Origin: Acidimicrobiaceae bacterium | Lineage (GTDB): Bacteria > Actinomycetota > Acidimicrobiia > Acidimicrobiales > MedAcidi-G1 | Direction: 5' to 3' | Assembly: GCA_002729765.1 (NCBI GenBank) | Contig: PBYV01000013.1 | Span: 1 to 49,983, forward strand | Length of the DNA stretch: 49,983 bases | Part shown: positions 18,049 to 26,245 of the stretch, piece by piece | Layout: each line of letters opens with the position of its first letter | How positions within the stretch are numbered: position 1 is the first letter of the stretch | Notes under the pieces: model-generated | Told to the model about the DNA's origin: nothing | Database searches by the model: none | The model's input: only the letters and a program-made list of their open reading frames with translations | Made by a program: the position numbers and the translations under genes

Positions 18049-18064
18049 GTTAGGTATACCTTAC
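18049..18064. promoter_or_regulatory. DtxR/IdeR-like iron box 2
   Basis: GTTAGGTATACCTTAC is a near-perfect palindrome with the perfect core AGGTATACCT, in the 66-bp divergent gap between the flippase-glycosyltransferase and the iron-binding lipoprotein. It shares GTTAGGTA and the CCT.AC end with iron box 1, and on the minus strand matches 13 of 19 IdeR consensus positions by eye. It lies about 35 bp upstream of the binding-protein ATG, near the -35 position. Confidence 0.6.
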
Positions 18065-18084
18065 GAATTTTGCAAACCAATCGA

Positions 18085-18090
18085 TACACT
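18085..18090 (+). promoter_or_regulatory. probable -10 box of a leaderless start (iron-binding protein)
   Basis: TACACT fits TANNNT and ends 7 nt before the ATG at 18098. No ribosome-binding site is visible, so the transcript probably begins at the ATG. Iron box 2 lies just upstream. Confidence 0.4.
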
Positions 18091-18097
18091 CAGTCTA

Positions 18098-19177
18098 ATG
18101 AAAACCAACCGCAAAATAATACTGTCATCCCTAATTTGTCTAACAGTCATAAGCACCAGTTGTTCTAGTAGCAGCAACAAACGTGCTGAACTTTCAGACC
18201 GAGCGGCCGAAATAGTACAAGGAGATTGTGCCAAAGACGCAGGTAAAGAAGTAACAATTTACTCAGGTCGAAGCGAATACCTGATCTCACCCATCCTCGA
18301 GGCGTTTGCTTGTGAAAGCGGAATTGATGTAAGGGTCCGTTGGGGAAGCTCAACAGATTTAGCGATCCTGATTAATGAGGAGGGAAAATCAACCGAAGCT
18401 GATGTCTTTCTTTCTCGTTCACCTGGACCCGTTGGATTTCTTGAAGGGAATAACCTCCTTGGCTCTGTCGACGGAAGTGTTCTTTCCCTAGTTGAAAAGC
18501 AAAATCACGCTGCGAGTGGTTCATGGATAGGTTTTTCAGGCAGAAAGCGTGTTCTTGTCCATAACGTTGATCAAGTCTCACCTGATGAATTACCAAAGTC
18601 AGTTTTTGAATTGACAGATCCGAAGTACAGAAACCGAGTTGCGATACCAGGAACTAATGGTTCTTTTGAGGACTGGTTCACAGTTTTCCGTGATCAACAT
18701 GGTAACGAAACTGCTACTAAATGGTTAAATGACATGGTCGAAAATGGCGCCAAGTACTACCCGAATAACAGATCCATAGTGGAAGCAGCAGGCCGAGGTG
18801 AGATTGACATGGGATTAGTCAATCACTATTACAACTATCAAGAGGCTGCAGCTCTAGGGAGCGAACACAGGGCAGAAAATTACAACTTTCCTTCTGATGA
18901 TATTGGTTCACTTTTGATCATTACTGCAGCAACAATCCTTGCAACAGCTGAAGACAAAGAAGCTTCAAATGAACTTGTTGCTTACCTTCTAACTCCACAG
19001 GCTCAAGCATATTTCTCTAACAAAACCTTTGAATACCCACTAGCTAAAGGCACAAAACCTAATCCAGTTCTTCCAGTTCTCGAAGCTCTTGAGATTGGTT
19101 CGGTAGACTTTGATTCATTAGGCGGAGGCTTTGAAGAAACCGAACGAATAGTTAGAGAAAGTGGAATTCTTAACTAG
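18098..19177 (+). CDS. fbpA: Fe(III)-binding lipoprotein of ABC transporter (FbpA-like)
   Basis: A 359-residue extracytoplasmic binding protein. The signal peptide ends in a lipobox-like ISTSC with Cys22, followed by a serine-rich stretch. VTIYSGRSEYLISPILEAF (52-70) opens the mature fold. NHYYNYQ (242-248) supplies the adjacent tyrosines (Tyr244, Tyr245) that bind Fe(III) in FbpA-type proteins, the best evidence for iron as the substrate. The ATG at 18098 is used rather than 18047 because the signal peptide begins there and a leaderless -10 box fits. The last 17 nt overlap the permease gene. An iron box lies upstream, so repression in iron-replete cells is expected. Confidence 0.92.
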   Translation: MKTNRKIILSSLICLTVISTSCSSSSNKRAELSDRAAEIVQGDCAKDAGKEVTIYSGRSEYLISPILEAFACESGIDVRVRWGSSTDLAILINEEGKSTEADVFLSRSPGPVGFLEGNNLLGSVDGSVLSLVEKQNHAASGSWIGFSGRKRVLVHNVDQVSPDELPKSVFELTDPKYRNRVAIPGTNGSFEDWFTVFRDQHGNETATKWLNDMVENGAKYYPNNRSIVEAAGRGEIDMGLVNHYYNYQEAAALGSEHRAENYNFPSDDIGSLLIITAATILATAEDKEASNELVAYLLTPQAQAYFSNKTFEYPLAKGTKPNPVLPVLEALEIGSVDFDSLGGGFEETERIVRESGILN

Positions 19178-20783
19178 TAAGAAATTACGACATAACCAGA
19201 GAGCACCTCTGGCACTTAAAGTAATAGCTTTAATTTCTGCCTTTCTTTTTGCATGCCCTGCCATATACCTAGTTTGGAGGAATATAACTAGCGATTCTGA
19301 TCCGCTAGGAGTTCTTTTTTCTGAGCAAACCCTCTCTCCACTAATGAGAACCATCAACCTGACAATATTGGTCACTTTGTCTGCGGCAATTTTGGGAACA
19401 GGTTTAGCGTGGCTAACTATTCGGACTGATATGCCCTCGCGTCGAATCCTTAAAATAATTCTTCCTCTCCCACTTGTTTTTCCTACCTTTGTTGGCGCCG
19501 CAGCTTTTATTAGAACACTTAATCCAGGTGGACTTGCTAATAATCTCGTTGAGAAAATCGGCATAGAAAAAACTCTTGAATTGCACGGTTTGTTTGGAGC
19601 TTGGCTCGTTCTTACACTCTTTACCTACCCATATGTTTTTTTACCTGTTGCTGCCAGATTAAAAAACCTTTCTAGCTCTTTAGAAGAAAGTGCACGTCTT
19701 CTTGGTGATTCAAGTTGGTCAACTTTCCGTAAAGTCGTTCTTCCACAAATCGCATCTTCATTACTTGCGGGATCTTTATTAGTTTTTTTATACACGATTA
19801 GTGACTTCGGCGCTGTTCAGTTCATGAGGTACGACACTCTTACTAGAGCCATATGGACCACACGGTTAAATAATCAACCCGTTTCTTTTGCTCTCGCCTT
19901 AATACTTTTAACGCTTGCTGCCGTCGCAGTAATAATTGAAACTTTTGTTAGTCGAAGATTCAGAAAACCTGATGCAACCACTCAAGTGGAAACTGTCCTG
20001 ATTTCTTTAGGCAAATGGAAACCAATAGCAATAACAGCAAGTTGGCTTATCGTTTTTTTGGCTCTTATAACTCCGACTATTGCACTAGGCGATTGGGCGG
20101 CGGATGGTTTGTTGAGAGAATTTAGAGGTGGTCGTCCTTTATTTATTGACTTTAAAGACATCATCGAACCAACAATCAACACTGCATGGATAAGTATGCT
20201 CACAGCTTTGATCGCTGCTGCAATTGTTTTACCAGTCTCTTACCTTGTTGCTAAATACAGATCTTCAATTGGAAATACTGCAAATGCAATAATGACTTCA
20301 ACCTTTGCCATGCCTGGTCTTCTTATCGCTCTATCAATGTTTTTTTGGACTCTTAAGACTTCATGGGCTGCCGAACATCTACGCGGAACAATAATTATTT
20401 TGATTTTCGCATATCTTGTTAGATTCAGTGCCCAAGCCCTAGGTCCTGCAAAAGCATCTGTAGCTTCCATTCCTCCAAGCTTAGAAGATGCCTCTCAAGT
20501 CCTTGGAGCGAGCAAATTTAAACGTTTTTTCACTATAGATATTCCTGTCGTAACTCCTGGTCTACTTGCAGGTTCTGGTCTTGTTCTCATGTCAACTATG
20601 AAAGAATTACCAATAACCCTTCTTGTGGCTCCTTTCGAATTCCCAACTCTCACAACAAAGATCTTTCAATCTTTTGAAGATGCCTTTGTTGCTGAAGGAG
20701 GTCTTCTAGCACTCATTCTTGTTCTACTGTCAGCTATCTTGACTTGGATTCTAGTAATCCGTCAAGCTGACCATTTGGCGTAA
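19161..20783 (+). CDS. fbpB: Fe(III) ABC transporter permease, two fused domains (FbpB-like)
   Basis: A 540-residue integral membrane protein with two permease halves. Each has an EAA loop for the ATPase: SLEESARLLGDSSWSTFRKV in the first half and SLEDASQVLGASKFKRFFTI in the second. Fused double permeases are the norm in FbpB iron transporters. The start is GTG at 19161, overlapping the binding-protein gene by 17 nt, so translation is coupled. No ATPase gene follows; the likely one is at 13952. Confidence 0.93.
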   Translation: MEFLTSKKLRHNQRAPLALKVIALISAFLFACPAIYLVWRNITSDSDPLGVLFSEQTLSPLMRTINLTILVTLSAAILGTGLAWLTIRTDMPSRRILKIILPLPLVFPTFVGAAAFIRTLNPGGLANNLVEKIGIEKTLELHGLFGAWLVLTLFTYPYVFLPVAARLKNLSSSLEESARLLGDSSWSTFRKVVLPQIASSLLAGSLLVFLYTISDFGAVQFMRYDTLTRAIWTTRLNNQPVSFALALILLTLAAVAVIIETFVSRRFRKPDATTQVETVLISLGKWKPIAITASWLIVFLALITPTIALGDWAADGLLREFRGGRPLFIDFKDIIEPTINTAWISMLTALIAAAIVLPVSYLVAKYRSSIGNTANAIMTSTFAMPGLLIALSMFFWTLKTSWAAEHLRGTIIILIFAYLVRFSAQALGPAKASVASIPPSLEDASQVLGASKFKRFFTIDIPVVTPGLLAGSGLVLMSTMKELPITLLVAPFEFPTLTTKIFQSFEDAFVAEGGLLALILVLLSAILTWILVIRQADHLA

Positions 20784-20786
20784 ATT

Positions 20787-22229
20787 TTGACTAAAAAAAT
20801 TACTCTTCGAAAGCTAATGCTATTTGTTGGACTTTTTGTTTTCGGTATTTCTGCAATTGCAATTCCGTCACGTTCTACTTACGGAGCTCAAGTCAGCGTC
20901 GATGAACCACAGTATCTTTTAACAGCCTTGAGCATTGGTGAAGATCTAAACCTTGACATTTCTGATGAAATTGAAGAAGAAAAATTCAGAACATTTCATG
21001 AAGTAGGTCTTAACACTCAGACAATTGACATGAATTCATCAGGTCAGAGATTAAGTCCGCATGACCCTCTTCTCCCGCTTCTTCTTTCTGGTCCAATGCG
21101 AATAGGCGGATGGGTCGGTGCTCGAGTGTTGTTAGCAATCTTCGCAGGTCTTTTGGCCTCCACTACTCTTTGGGTGGCGGTCCGGAGATTTAAAGTATCT
21201 CCAAAAATAGCTGCTTGGGTTGTTGGATCTTTCGGTGCCGCTCCTCCATTGTGTAGTTACGGCAGCCAAATTTACCCTGAAGTTCCAGCCGCTTTAGCTG
21301 TAATTCTGGCTATTGCAACAATTACAGGACCTCGTTCGAAATGGAATTCAATTGGATTTGTGCTTTCAATTACGGCCCTTCCTTGGCTTTCTATTAAATA
21401 CTTACCAGTTGCTTTTACAATTTTTCTTTTAGCTTCTTTAAGCAACAAAAAAACCGAGAGGAAAAGAATTTCTACATCAACAGCAGTGGTTTTCGTTTTA
21501 ATGGCAGCGATCTACCTGCTTTCCCACCAGCTTGTTTACCAAGGGTGGACTGTTTATTCGGCAGGAGATCATTTTGCAGGAAGCGAATTCGAGGTTATTG
21601 GAGGAGATCCGGATATTTGGGGACGTTCAAATCGAATTATCGGGTTATTGGTAGATAAAGGATTCGGACTTGCCGCGTGGACACCTTCTTTCCTAATCCT
21701 TCCAATTGCTATTGCCTTTAACTGTAAGAAAAAAGTTGATAATTGGAATTATCTAATTCTTCCATTTCTGATTGGCTGGTCCACAGCGACATGGGTGGCT
21801 TTCACAATGCACGGCTGGTGGTGGCCTGGCAGACAGACTGTCGTTGTTCTACCTTTAGGAATAATTGCAATTGCAATACTTCTCGATCACTTTCAAAAGT
21901 TTCTTCTGCCCACAATTGTCGCGACTGCCATTGGTTCAATCGGATGGGTATGGATTGCTGTTGAAACTCAAACCGGTAGGAGGGCTTTAATTGTAGATTT
22001 TGAAGAAACAAGCTGGCCTTGGTATAAAATTTGGTCGAAAATTTTTCCTGATTTTCATCGAATGCCAACAAACACTATGTGGATTGCTACGTTTTGGGCT
22101 TTGGCCCTACTCCTACTAATGGCAATTGGGTGGCACTCAGCCGACAGAAACAAGAATTCTTTCAGATGCAAAAGAGCCGACACCAATATGGCTACCACCG
22201 ATCTCGACGGTAGTGGTTCCATCAGGTGA
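20787..22229 (+). CDS. GT-C-like multi-span membrane protein
   Basis: A 480-residue membrane protein with about ten hydrophobic segments. The stretch VSVDEPQYLLTA in the first outside loop (near residues 37-48) resembles the acidic catalytic loop of GT-C glycosyltransferases that use lipid-linked sugars; MHGWWWPGRQ lies in a later loop. Function is not otherwise recognisable. It begins with TTG three bases after the permease stop, so it seems to ride in the iron operon. Its final 93 nt run antisense into the end of the dtxR-family gene, so the hydrophilic tail of about 30 residues may be a read-through extension. Confidence 0.7.
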   Translation: MTKKITLRKLMLFVGLFVFGISAIAIPSRSTYGAQVSVDEPQYLLTALSIGEDLNLDISDEIEEEKFRTFHEVGLNTQTIDMNSSGQRLSPHDPLLPLLLSGPMRIGGWVGARVLLAIFAGLLASTTLWVAVRRFKVSPKIAAWVVGSFGAAPPLCSYGSQIYPEVPAALAVILAIATITGPRSKWNSIGFVLSITALPWLSIKYLPVAFTIFLLASLSNKKTERKRISTSTAVVFVLMAAIYLLSHQLVYQGWTVYSAGDHFAGSEFEVIGGDPDIWGRSNRIIGLLVDKGFGLAAWTPSFLILPIAIAFNCKKKVDNWNYLILPFLIGWSTATWVAFTMHGWWWPGRQTVVVLPLGIIAIAILLDHFQKFLLPTIVATAIGSIGWVWIAVETQTGRRALIVDFEETSWPWYKIWSKIFPDFHRMPTNTMWIATFWALALLLLMAIGWHSADRNKNSFRCKRADTNMATTDLDGSGSIR

Positions 22230-22808
22230 AATAGCTGTTACACGCCCTGTATTTCCTGGCTTAATATCCGCTTGCTCAAGAAACTCTAAAAGTCCCTCTG
22301 TGAATTCAAGCTCTTCAGGTATCCGTTCAACTACAAAGTCTGAACCTGCAGGTAGAGCATTTAAATTCGCCATATTTTTAGGCTCTTTATAGTTTGACCC
22401 CGGAATAGGATTTCCATGCGGACACGTTGTCGGATTTTCGAGGATATTTCTCATCGCTTCTTCCACTGGAGTGGAAATCACATGTTCCCACTTACCAGCT
22501 TCATGATGAGCGTCAGTCCACGACAAGCCTAAGACGTCCGTAAGGAAACATTCAGCAAGTCTGTGTCTTCGGACAACACGGGTAGCTAATTCCATTCCTC
22601 TAGTAGTGAGATTTACTCCATTGCTGCCATCTTTCAATAAACCTTCATCAGCCATCCTCTTTATCATCTCAGAGACAGCAGGTCTTGAAACATCTAAACG
22701 TTCTGCGATTCGAGCTTGGATTACTTTGAGATTGTCTTCTTCTAACTCGAAGATTGTCTCACAGTATTCTTCAAATGCAGGGTGGTGATCGGGGGTTTGA
22801 TAAGTCAC
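22137..22808 (-). CDS. DtxR/IdeR-family metal-dependent repressor
   Basis: A 223-residue regulator: winged helix (ARIAERLDVSRPAVSEMIKRMADEGLL, about 32-58), dimer/metal domain (RRHRLAE, HHEAGKWEHVIS, CPHGNPIPG) and a C-terminal SH3-like domain. It should repress iron-uptake genes when metal is bound; two matching boxes lie in this window. Aligned by eye to DtxR, the first metal site is kept (His82, Glu86, His101) but the primary site has Glu14 for Met10 and Gly105 for Cys102, with Glu108 and His109 kept. The start is GTG, 9 nt after the epimerase stop. Whether it senses iron, manganese or another metal is open. Confidence 0.9.
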   Translation of the reverse strand: MTYQTPDHHPAFEEYCETIFELEEDNLKVIQARIAERLDVSRPAVSEMIKRMADEGLLKDGSNGVNLTTRGMELATRVVRRHRLAECFLTDVLGLSWTDAHHEAGKWEHVISTPVEEAMRNILENPTTCPHGNPIPGSNYKEPKNMANLNALPAGSDFVVERIPEELEFTEGLLEFLEQADIKPGNTGRVTAISPDGTTTVEIGGSHIGVGSFASERILVSVG

Positions 22809-22817
22809 AATTACAGG

Positions 22818-23783
22818 TTAACCGACTTCTTGCAAAGTATGAAAGTGTTCTGAAATCGAATTATGCCATCTAAGTTGAGCTTGAAGGCCAGTTTCTAAGG
22901 AAATCTCAGGTTTCCATCCCAATTCTTCTGCAACAAGATCTTTCGAAGCACATGTTAATTCTGGATCTCCAGGTCTCATTTTTAAATGTTCAAGAATCAC
23001 TTGAGAGCCAACAATTTCTTCAACAGTTCTTATCAAATCCAAGAGTTCTACTGGCTCAGCTCCACCAGCATTTAAGACACGATTACTTATTTTTTTTGAA
23101 TTCCCAGCCAATTGAAAAACTTTGACGATGTCATCAACAAATGTAAATGATCTTCTTTGTTTGCCTTCACCCCATAGAGGGAATGGCTCTCCTTTTAAAG
23201 CAGATGCAAACATCCTATGTATAGACATATCAGGTCTTTGTCTAGGACCGAAGACAGTAAAAAGGCGAAGACTAACAACATCCAAACCGCGATCTGCGTA
23301 AACAGATGCCAAATGTTCGGCTGCTAATTTTGAAACACCATATGGACTTACAGGGTGCGGCAGGTCAGTTTCTTTTGACTCACAATCAGTTTGACCATAA
23401 ATTGAAGAACTCGAAGCTATGACAACTCTTCGCACCCCTTTCTCAAGACACTCTTCTAGTAGTCGTTGCGTTGTTAGAACATTTCTGTCCAGATGAGTCT
23501 CAAAGCCTGATCCCCATGAGGTCTGCACCCCAGGTTGTCCTGCTAGGTGGTAAACAGTGTCAACTCCATCTAATTCTTCTAAAAGGTTCAGTTGTAGAAT
23601 GTTAGAATTAATTAATTCAAAATTCTTATTTTTCAGTGCTGATTCTAAATTTAACTTCTTCTGTTTCGGATCGTAATTCCGCGAAAAATCATCTATACCA
23701 ACCACTGTCCTGCCTTTATCTAAAAGACTGTCGGTCAAATTCGAGCCTATAAATCCGGCAGCACCCGTCACTAGATCTTTCAT
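22818..23783 (-). CDS. NAD-dependent epimerase/dehydratase (nucleotide-sugar)
   Basis: A 321-residue extended SDR. TGAAGFIGS (residues 6-14) binds NAD, SSSSIYG and YGVSK form the catalytic Ser and Tyr-x-x-x-Lys, and RLFTVFGPRQRPDM is typical of UDP-glucose/UDP-glucuronate 4-epimerases and related dehydratases. It probably makes a nucleotide sugar for the envelope enzymes upstream. It is the first gene of a leftward pair with the DtxR-family regulator (9 bp apart). Confidence 0.88.
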   Translation of the reverse strand: MKDLVTGAAGFIGSNLTDSLLDKGRTVVGIDDFSRNYDPKQKKLNLESALKNKNFELINSNILQLNLLEELDGVDTVYHLAGQPGVQTSWGSGFETHLDRNVLTTQRLLEECLEKGVRRVVIASSSSIYGQTDCESKETDLPHPVSPYGVSKLAAEHLASVYADRGLDVVSLRLFTVFGPRQRPDMSIHRMFASALKGEPFPLWGEGKQRRSFTFVDDIVKVFQLAGNSKKISNRVLNAGGAEPVELLDLIRTVEEIVGSQVILEHLKMRPGDPELTCASKDLVAEELGWKPEISLETGLQAQLRWHNSISEHFHTLQEVG

Positions 23784-23837
23784 TTTTACTAACCTTTATC
23801 TAGAATCCTTAGTGATGGAAAGGATAATTCATAAATT

Positions 23838-23987
23838 ATGAGAGGCAACCTTTACATAAAATCTCTTATAATTTTCTTTTTGCTTCTAGCGCAGATTTTG
23901 TCTGCTTGTGGCTCAGATGACGGTCGGCATGTAAGGGATGTAAACGCTCCATCGTCTTACATTCAAGTTATTGAATTGACTATTTAA
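23838..23987 (+). CDS. small lipoprotein, 49 residues
   Basis: A short open frame, below common gene-caller cut-offs. It has a basic start (MRGNLYIK), a hydrophobic stretch (SLIIFFLLLAQI) and a good lipobox LSAC with Cys24, followed by GSDDGR. The mature peptide would be only 26 residues. The CGSDDG start of the mature part is the same as in the FEA1-like lipoprotein. GGAAAGGA lies 13 nt before the ATG and GATAAT 9 nt before it. The last 8 nt overlap the convergent SDR gene. Function unknown; it could be a trimmed relic of a longer lipoprotein. Confidence 0.6.
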   Translation: MRGNLYIKSLIIFFLLLAQILSACGSDDGRHVRDVNAPSSYIQVIELTI

Positions 23988-24987
23988 ATACCCCACCAGT
24001 TAATTCCTCACTTAATTCCCAAAGTTTTTCAGCAGCCATGTCATCCAAAATATGACCTGCCATACTGCATGACCCTGGTGAAGAATCTTCCGATGCCAGC
24101 GGAACGCCTAATTGACAATCTGCTAGATAGTGACCCCCTTGTGATTCAAGGGTGTCATCCACACAGGCCCAAACTGTCGTTGCCGCTCCTGCTTCAACCG
24201 TTTTAGGACTCATCATGTTGTCACTACTATTTGCATCTTCGTCCGTTGAAATTTGTGCTTTTCGTCTTTCCATCAGCCTCGCCATATCTTCTTCTGTCAT
24301 GTGTCGTCCCAATTCAGTGAAAATCATCCCCGGGTGAACTGAAAAAGCGTGGACTCCTTTCTCCGCATAGCGTCGATCAAACTCTCTGGCAAACAAGGCA
24401 TTAGCTGATTTTGACTGCCCGTAACTGTCCCATCCGTCATAATCGCGTCTTTCAAACATCGGGTCATCTAAATTTACGCCGCAAATAAGATGCGCTCCGG
24501 AAGATAAACATACAACCCTTGAAGATCCTGATTTTTCCAATGAAGGCATCAGCAATCCAGTAAATAGATAGTGCCCTAAGTGATTAACGCCAAACTGTTG
24601 CTCAAACCCGTCAGTCGTGTGGCCAAATGGAGTGCACATTATTCCCGCGTTGTTCACTAAAAGATCCAGACTTTCATTCTTGCTAAGAAATTCTTCAGCG
24701 GAAGATCTGACATCTTGCAGAGACGCCAAGTTAAGTTCATGCAGTTCGAGTTTGGCTTCAGAATGACTCGAGAGGATTCTTTCTTTAGCTTCAGAATTTT
24801 TTGTATTGTCTCTTGCCGCCATAATGACTGATGCCCCAGCCGCTGCTAGAGCACGCGATGTTTCTTCACCTAATCCGCCTGAAGCCCCTGTTACAAGAAC
24901 TTTGACACCACTTAAGTCAACACCCTCCAAAATTTCATTTGTTGTTGTTTCTTTATTCCATTTACTCAAAGCTTCCTCCTTCAACAC
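23980..24987 (-). CDS. short-chain dehydrogenase/reductase (retinol-dehydrogenase-like)
   Basis: A 335-residue classical SDR. TGASGGLGEE (34-43) binds NAD(P), NNAG follows, and CLSSGAH with YGQSKSAN gives the Ser-Tyr-Lys set. The length and the LFAREFDRRYAEKGVHAFSVHPG stretch fit the WWOX/retinol dehydrogenase-like branch, often acting on alcohol/ketone groups of lipophilic compounds. It stands alone, divergent from the nitronate monooxygenase gene. Substrate not known. Confidence 0.87.
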   Translation of the reverse strand: MLKEEALSKWNKETTTNEILEGVDLSGVKVLVTGASGGLGEETSRALAAAGASVIMAARDNTKNSEAKERILSSHSEAKLELHELNLASLQDVRSSAEEFLSKNESLDLLVNNAGIMCTPFGHTTDGFEQQFGVNHLGHYLFTGLLMPSLEKSGSSRVVCLSSGAHLICGVNLDDPMFERRDYDGWDSYGQSKSANALFAREFDRRYAEKGVHAFSVHPGMIFTELGRHMTEEDMARLMERRKAQISTDEDANSSDNMMSPKTVEAGAATTVWACVDDTLESQGGHYLADCQLGVPLASEDSSPGSCSMAGHILDDMAAEKLWELSEELTGGVFK

Positions 24988-25056
24988 TCAACAATCTAGA
25001 CCAGAAAGATTGTTTCTAATGATTGGGCTATATCAAACACTGCATGGCAGTATGTT

Positions 25057-25082
25057 TTAGGCAAACTTGAAAAGACGCCTAA
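25057..25082. promoter_or_regulatory. inverted repeat in the SDR/nitronate monooxygenase gap
   Basis: TTAGGC (25057-25062) and GCCTAA (25077-25082) form a 6-bp inverted repeat with a 14-nt spacer, just before the GAGGAG ribosome site of the nitronate monooxygenase. A second repeat, ACTGC-ATG-GCAGT, lies at 25039-25051. Either may be an operator; no regulator gene is adjacent. Confidence 0.3.
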
Positions 25083-25093
25083 GAGGAGAATGA

Positions 25094-26239
25094 ATGAAAA
25101 CACCAGTAACTGAAATGCTAGGAATCGAATTTCCTATTCTCGCATTTAGTCATTGCAGAGATGTAGTAGCTGCAGTTTCTAAAGCTGGTGGTCTGGGGGT
25201 ACTGGGAGCTGTAGGTCACAGCGACAAAGATCTTGAGATCGATTTGAAATGGATCGAAGACGAAGTTGGCGATTCTCCATACGGAGTTGATCTGATAGTC
25301 CCAGCTCGATATGCCGGAGACGGTGAAGGTGGCCTAAAAATCGAAGATATTGCTGCCATGATCCCTGATGAACACAGGAAATTTCTTGAAGAACTACTTG
25401 AACGGTATGAAGTACCTGAAGAAACTCCTGAAGAATCTAATTCGTCTAACAGCTGGTCGGAGAGATCCACTGACGCCCCTTTTTCCGCAAATCGTGCTGC
25501 CCGTCAAATAGAAATAGCTTTAGCTCACAGACCATCTTTAATGGCAAATGCGTTGGGGCCTCCTCCCAAAGAAATGATCGACAAATGTCATGAGGCAGGT
25601 GTGAAAGTAGCTGCATTGGCAGGAGCACGCACGCATGCTGAAAGACATGTGAACGCGGGAGTCGACATGATAATCGCTCAAGGATATGAAGCGGGCGGCC
25701 ACACCGGAGAAATAGGATCTATGGTTTTAATCCCAGAGATTGTTGACGCCGCAGGTTCTGTACCTGTTGTTGGCGCAGGAGGCATCGGAGGAGGCAGACA
25801 AATGGCAGCTGCAATGGCTTTAGGGGCAGCAGGGGTTTGGTGTGGCTCAGTATGGTTAACCACTGAAGAAGCAGAAACTCACCCTGTAGTAAAAGAAAAA
25901 ATGTTAGCTGCAGGATCTGCTGACACCCTTAGATCGCGTTCCTTGACAGGTAAACCCGCAAGAATGTTAAAAAGTGCATGGACAGAAGAATGGGCTAGAG
26001 AAGATACACCTGATCCTCTCGGTATGCCTTTGCAACCCATTTTAACCGACGGTTCACAGGCTCGAATTAACAGAACAGCTCATCATTCCGGTTCCGGATC
26101 AGAGAAGCTTGCCACTTATTTTGTAGGTCAGATTGTTGGGTCAATGAACCGAGCACGACCAGCTGGTCAAGTGGTCATAGATATGATTGAGGAATTTATA
26201 GAATCTTGTGAATCTCTAGCTGAGCAATTAGAAACTTAA
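25094..26239 (+). CDS. nitronate monooxygenase-family flavoprotein
   Basis: A 381-residue FMN TIM-barrel protein of the 2-nitropropane dioxygenase family. IEFPILAFSHCRDVVAAVSKAGGLGVLGA opens the barrel (near residues 10-38), AQGYEAGGHTGEIGS holds the usual active-site His, and VGAGGIGGGRQMAAAMALGAAGV is the phosphate loop. Members oxidise alkyl nitronates, but many act as other FMN enzymes, so the substrate is open. A strong GAGGAG lies just before the ATG. It converges with the downstream MBL-fold gene. Confidence 0.9.
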   Translation: MKTPVTEMLGIEFPILAFSHCRDVVAAVSKAGGLGVLGAVGHSDKDLEIDLKWIEDEVGDSPYGVDLIVPARYAGDGEGGLKIEDIAAMIPDEHRKFLEELLERYEVPEETPEESNSSNSWSERSTDAPFSANRAARQIEIALAHRPSLMANALGPPPKEMIDKCHEAGVKVAALAGARTHAERHVNAGVDMIIAQGYEAGGHTGEIGSMVLIPEIVDAAGSVPVVGAGGIGGGRQMAAAMALGAAGVWCGSVWLTTEEAETHPVVKEKMLAAGSADTLRSRSLTGKPARMLKSAWTEEWAREDTPDPLGMPLQPILTDGSQARINRTAHHSGSGSEKLATYFVGQIVGSMNRARPAGQVVIDMIEEFIESCESLAEQLET

Positions 26240-26245
26240 TTTGAA

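Noticed and set aside
19118-19564. 148-codon minus-strand frame
   Set aside because: It lies antisense inside the binding protein and permease genes, which are clearly coding; composition is that of a shadow frame.
22815-22823. AGGTTAACC as a third iron box in front of the DtxR-family gene
   Set aside because: It is a short palindrome at the epimerase stop codon, lacking the GTTAGG/CCTAAC arms of the other two sites. Autoregulation cannot be claimed from it.
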